NCBI GenBank assembly: GCA_003506995.1
Contig: DNXB01000631.1
Location: forward strand, 1 to 6,274
Length of the DNA: 6,274 nucleotides
Reading direction: 5' to 3'
Origin: Verrucomicrobiales bacterium
GTDB lineage: Bacteria; Verrucomicrobiota; Verrucomicrobiia; Verrucomicrobiales; Verrucomicrobiaceae
Of the stretch, positions 5,779-6,274 are shown piece by piece. The position numbers and the translations under genes were made by a program. How positions within the stretch are numbered: the first letter of the stretch is position 1; each line of letters opens with the position of its first letter. The notes below the pieces were generated by a model, which searched no databases, was not told where the DNA came from, and saw nothing but the letters and a program-made list of their open reading frames with translations.

Positions 5779-6274
5779 TTAAAGCAGACGCCACTCGCGC
5801 CCGTCGGCACGGAGGAGGTCGTCGGCTTCCTTCGGCCCCCAGCTACCGGCGGGGTATTCGTGCATCGGCGGCGGTGTGGCGGACTTGTGCCAGGCGTGCT
5901 CGATCTCGTCGATGAACTTCCAGGCGTGCTCGACTTCATCACGACGGGCGAAGAGCGTGGCGTCACCGGCCATCGCATCGAGCAGGAGACGCTCGTATGC
6001 CTCGGGGCTGGCCTTGCCGAAGCTGGATGAGTAGCGGAAATCCATCTTCACCTGCTGCACGTTCATGGCTTGACCGGGCTGCTTGCACAGGATGCGCAGC
6101 GCGATGCCCTCGTCCGGCTGAATGCGGATGACGAGGGTGTTCTCGCTGTTCTTGAGCAGGTCCGAGGTGGCAAAGGGCACCTGCGGCGGCTTTTTGAAGT
6201 GGACGCTGATCTCGGTGGCTTTTTTGGGCAGTTGCTTGCCCACTCGGATGTAAAACGGCACGCCCTGCCAGCGC
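5779..6274 (-). CDS. zwf: Glucose-6-phosphate 1-dehydrogenase, C-terminal part (cut by window edge)
   Basis: This enzyme oxidises glucose-6-phosphate to 6-phosphogluconolactone with NADP(+), the first step of the oxidative pentose phosphate pathway, in the cytoplasm. Only the last ~164 codons are present; the frame runs open through the right edge (6274) with RWQGVPFYIRVGK, so no start is visible. The GTG at 6261 is the internal Val of this conserved block, not a start. Recognisable C-terminal blocks are VGKQLPKKATEI, IQPDEGIALR, QPGQAMNVQ, YERLLLDAMAGDATLFARRD followed by EVEHAWKFID, and the terminal AGSWGPKEADDLL. The stop is TAA at 5781-5779. It is followed after 20 nt by opcA, whose product assembles this enzyme. 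Confidence 0.95.
   Translation of the reverse strand, partial: RWQGVPFYIRVGKQLPKKATEISVHFKKPPQVPFATSDLLKNSENTLVIRIQPDEGIALRILCKQPGQAMNVQQVKMDFRYSSSFGKASPEAYERLLLDAMAGDATLFARRDEVEHAWKFIDEIEHAWHKSATPPPMHEYPAGSWGPKEADDLLRADGREWRLL

Noticed and set aside
4319..5782. Plus-strand open frame of 487 codons opposite opcA and the 5' part of eboC
   Set aside because: It is antisense to opcA/eboC, has a Gly/Glu/His-rich translation typical of antisense frames, and reads straight through the heptad repeat.
5759..5794. Longer opcA start at ATG 5794
   Set aside because: It overlaps the zwf 3' end and lacks a ribosome-binding site, whereas ATG 5758 has GAGGA at 8 nt.

Overview
The window reads as a piece of a GC-rich Gram-negative chromosome. 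The gene set (a CcoI-type copper ATPase, zwf-opcA, and eboC/eboD-like genes) and the intergenic repeats resemble what I associate with Verrucomicrobiota or a related PVC-group bacterium. That placement is an inference; no rRNA or marker gene is present to confirm it.

Layout: positions 1-132 are non-coding upstream sequence with a perfect 8-bp inverted repeat. One plus-strand gene (133-2565) encodes a CcoI/FixI-type copper-transporting P1B ATPase. The rest lies on the minus strand and is transcribed from right to left. In order, it holds the 3' part of zwf (glucose-6-phosphate dehydrogenase, cut by the window edge), opcA (its assembly factor), a UbiA-family membrane prenyltransferase of EboC type, and a sugar-phosphate cyclase of EboD type that looks like 3-dehydroquinate synthase. 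The last gene and the ATPase converge, and their 3' ends overlap by 110 bp, so there is no intergenic space between them.

How the genes may work together: zwf and opcA are the entry to the oxidative pentose phosphate pathway (NADPH and pentose/heptulose phosphates). The cyclase keeps the metal site and NAD-binding glycines of the family, but by hand alignment it has lost three substrate-contacting residues of true dehydroquinate synthase. A heptulose phosphate is therefore a reasonable alternative substrate. Paired with a UbiA prenyltransferase, it forms the C-D core of the 'ebo' gene set. The other ebo genes (eboA, eboB, eboE, eboF) are not in this window. A route from pentose phosphate pathway to cyclitol to prenylated product is a hypothesis only.

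Both gaps flanking eboC contain degenerate tandem repeats with a 7-bp period, of two different sequence families. The one before eboC also forms two mutually exclusive 10-bp hairpins and supplies the sequence just upstream of the eboC start codon. These repeats, the modified cyclase active site and the reduced ebo pair are the most interesting items here.
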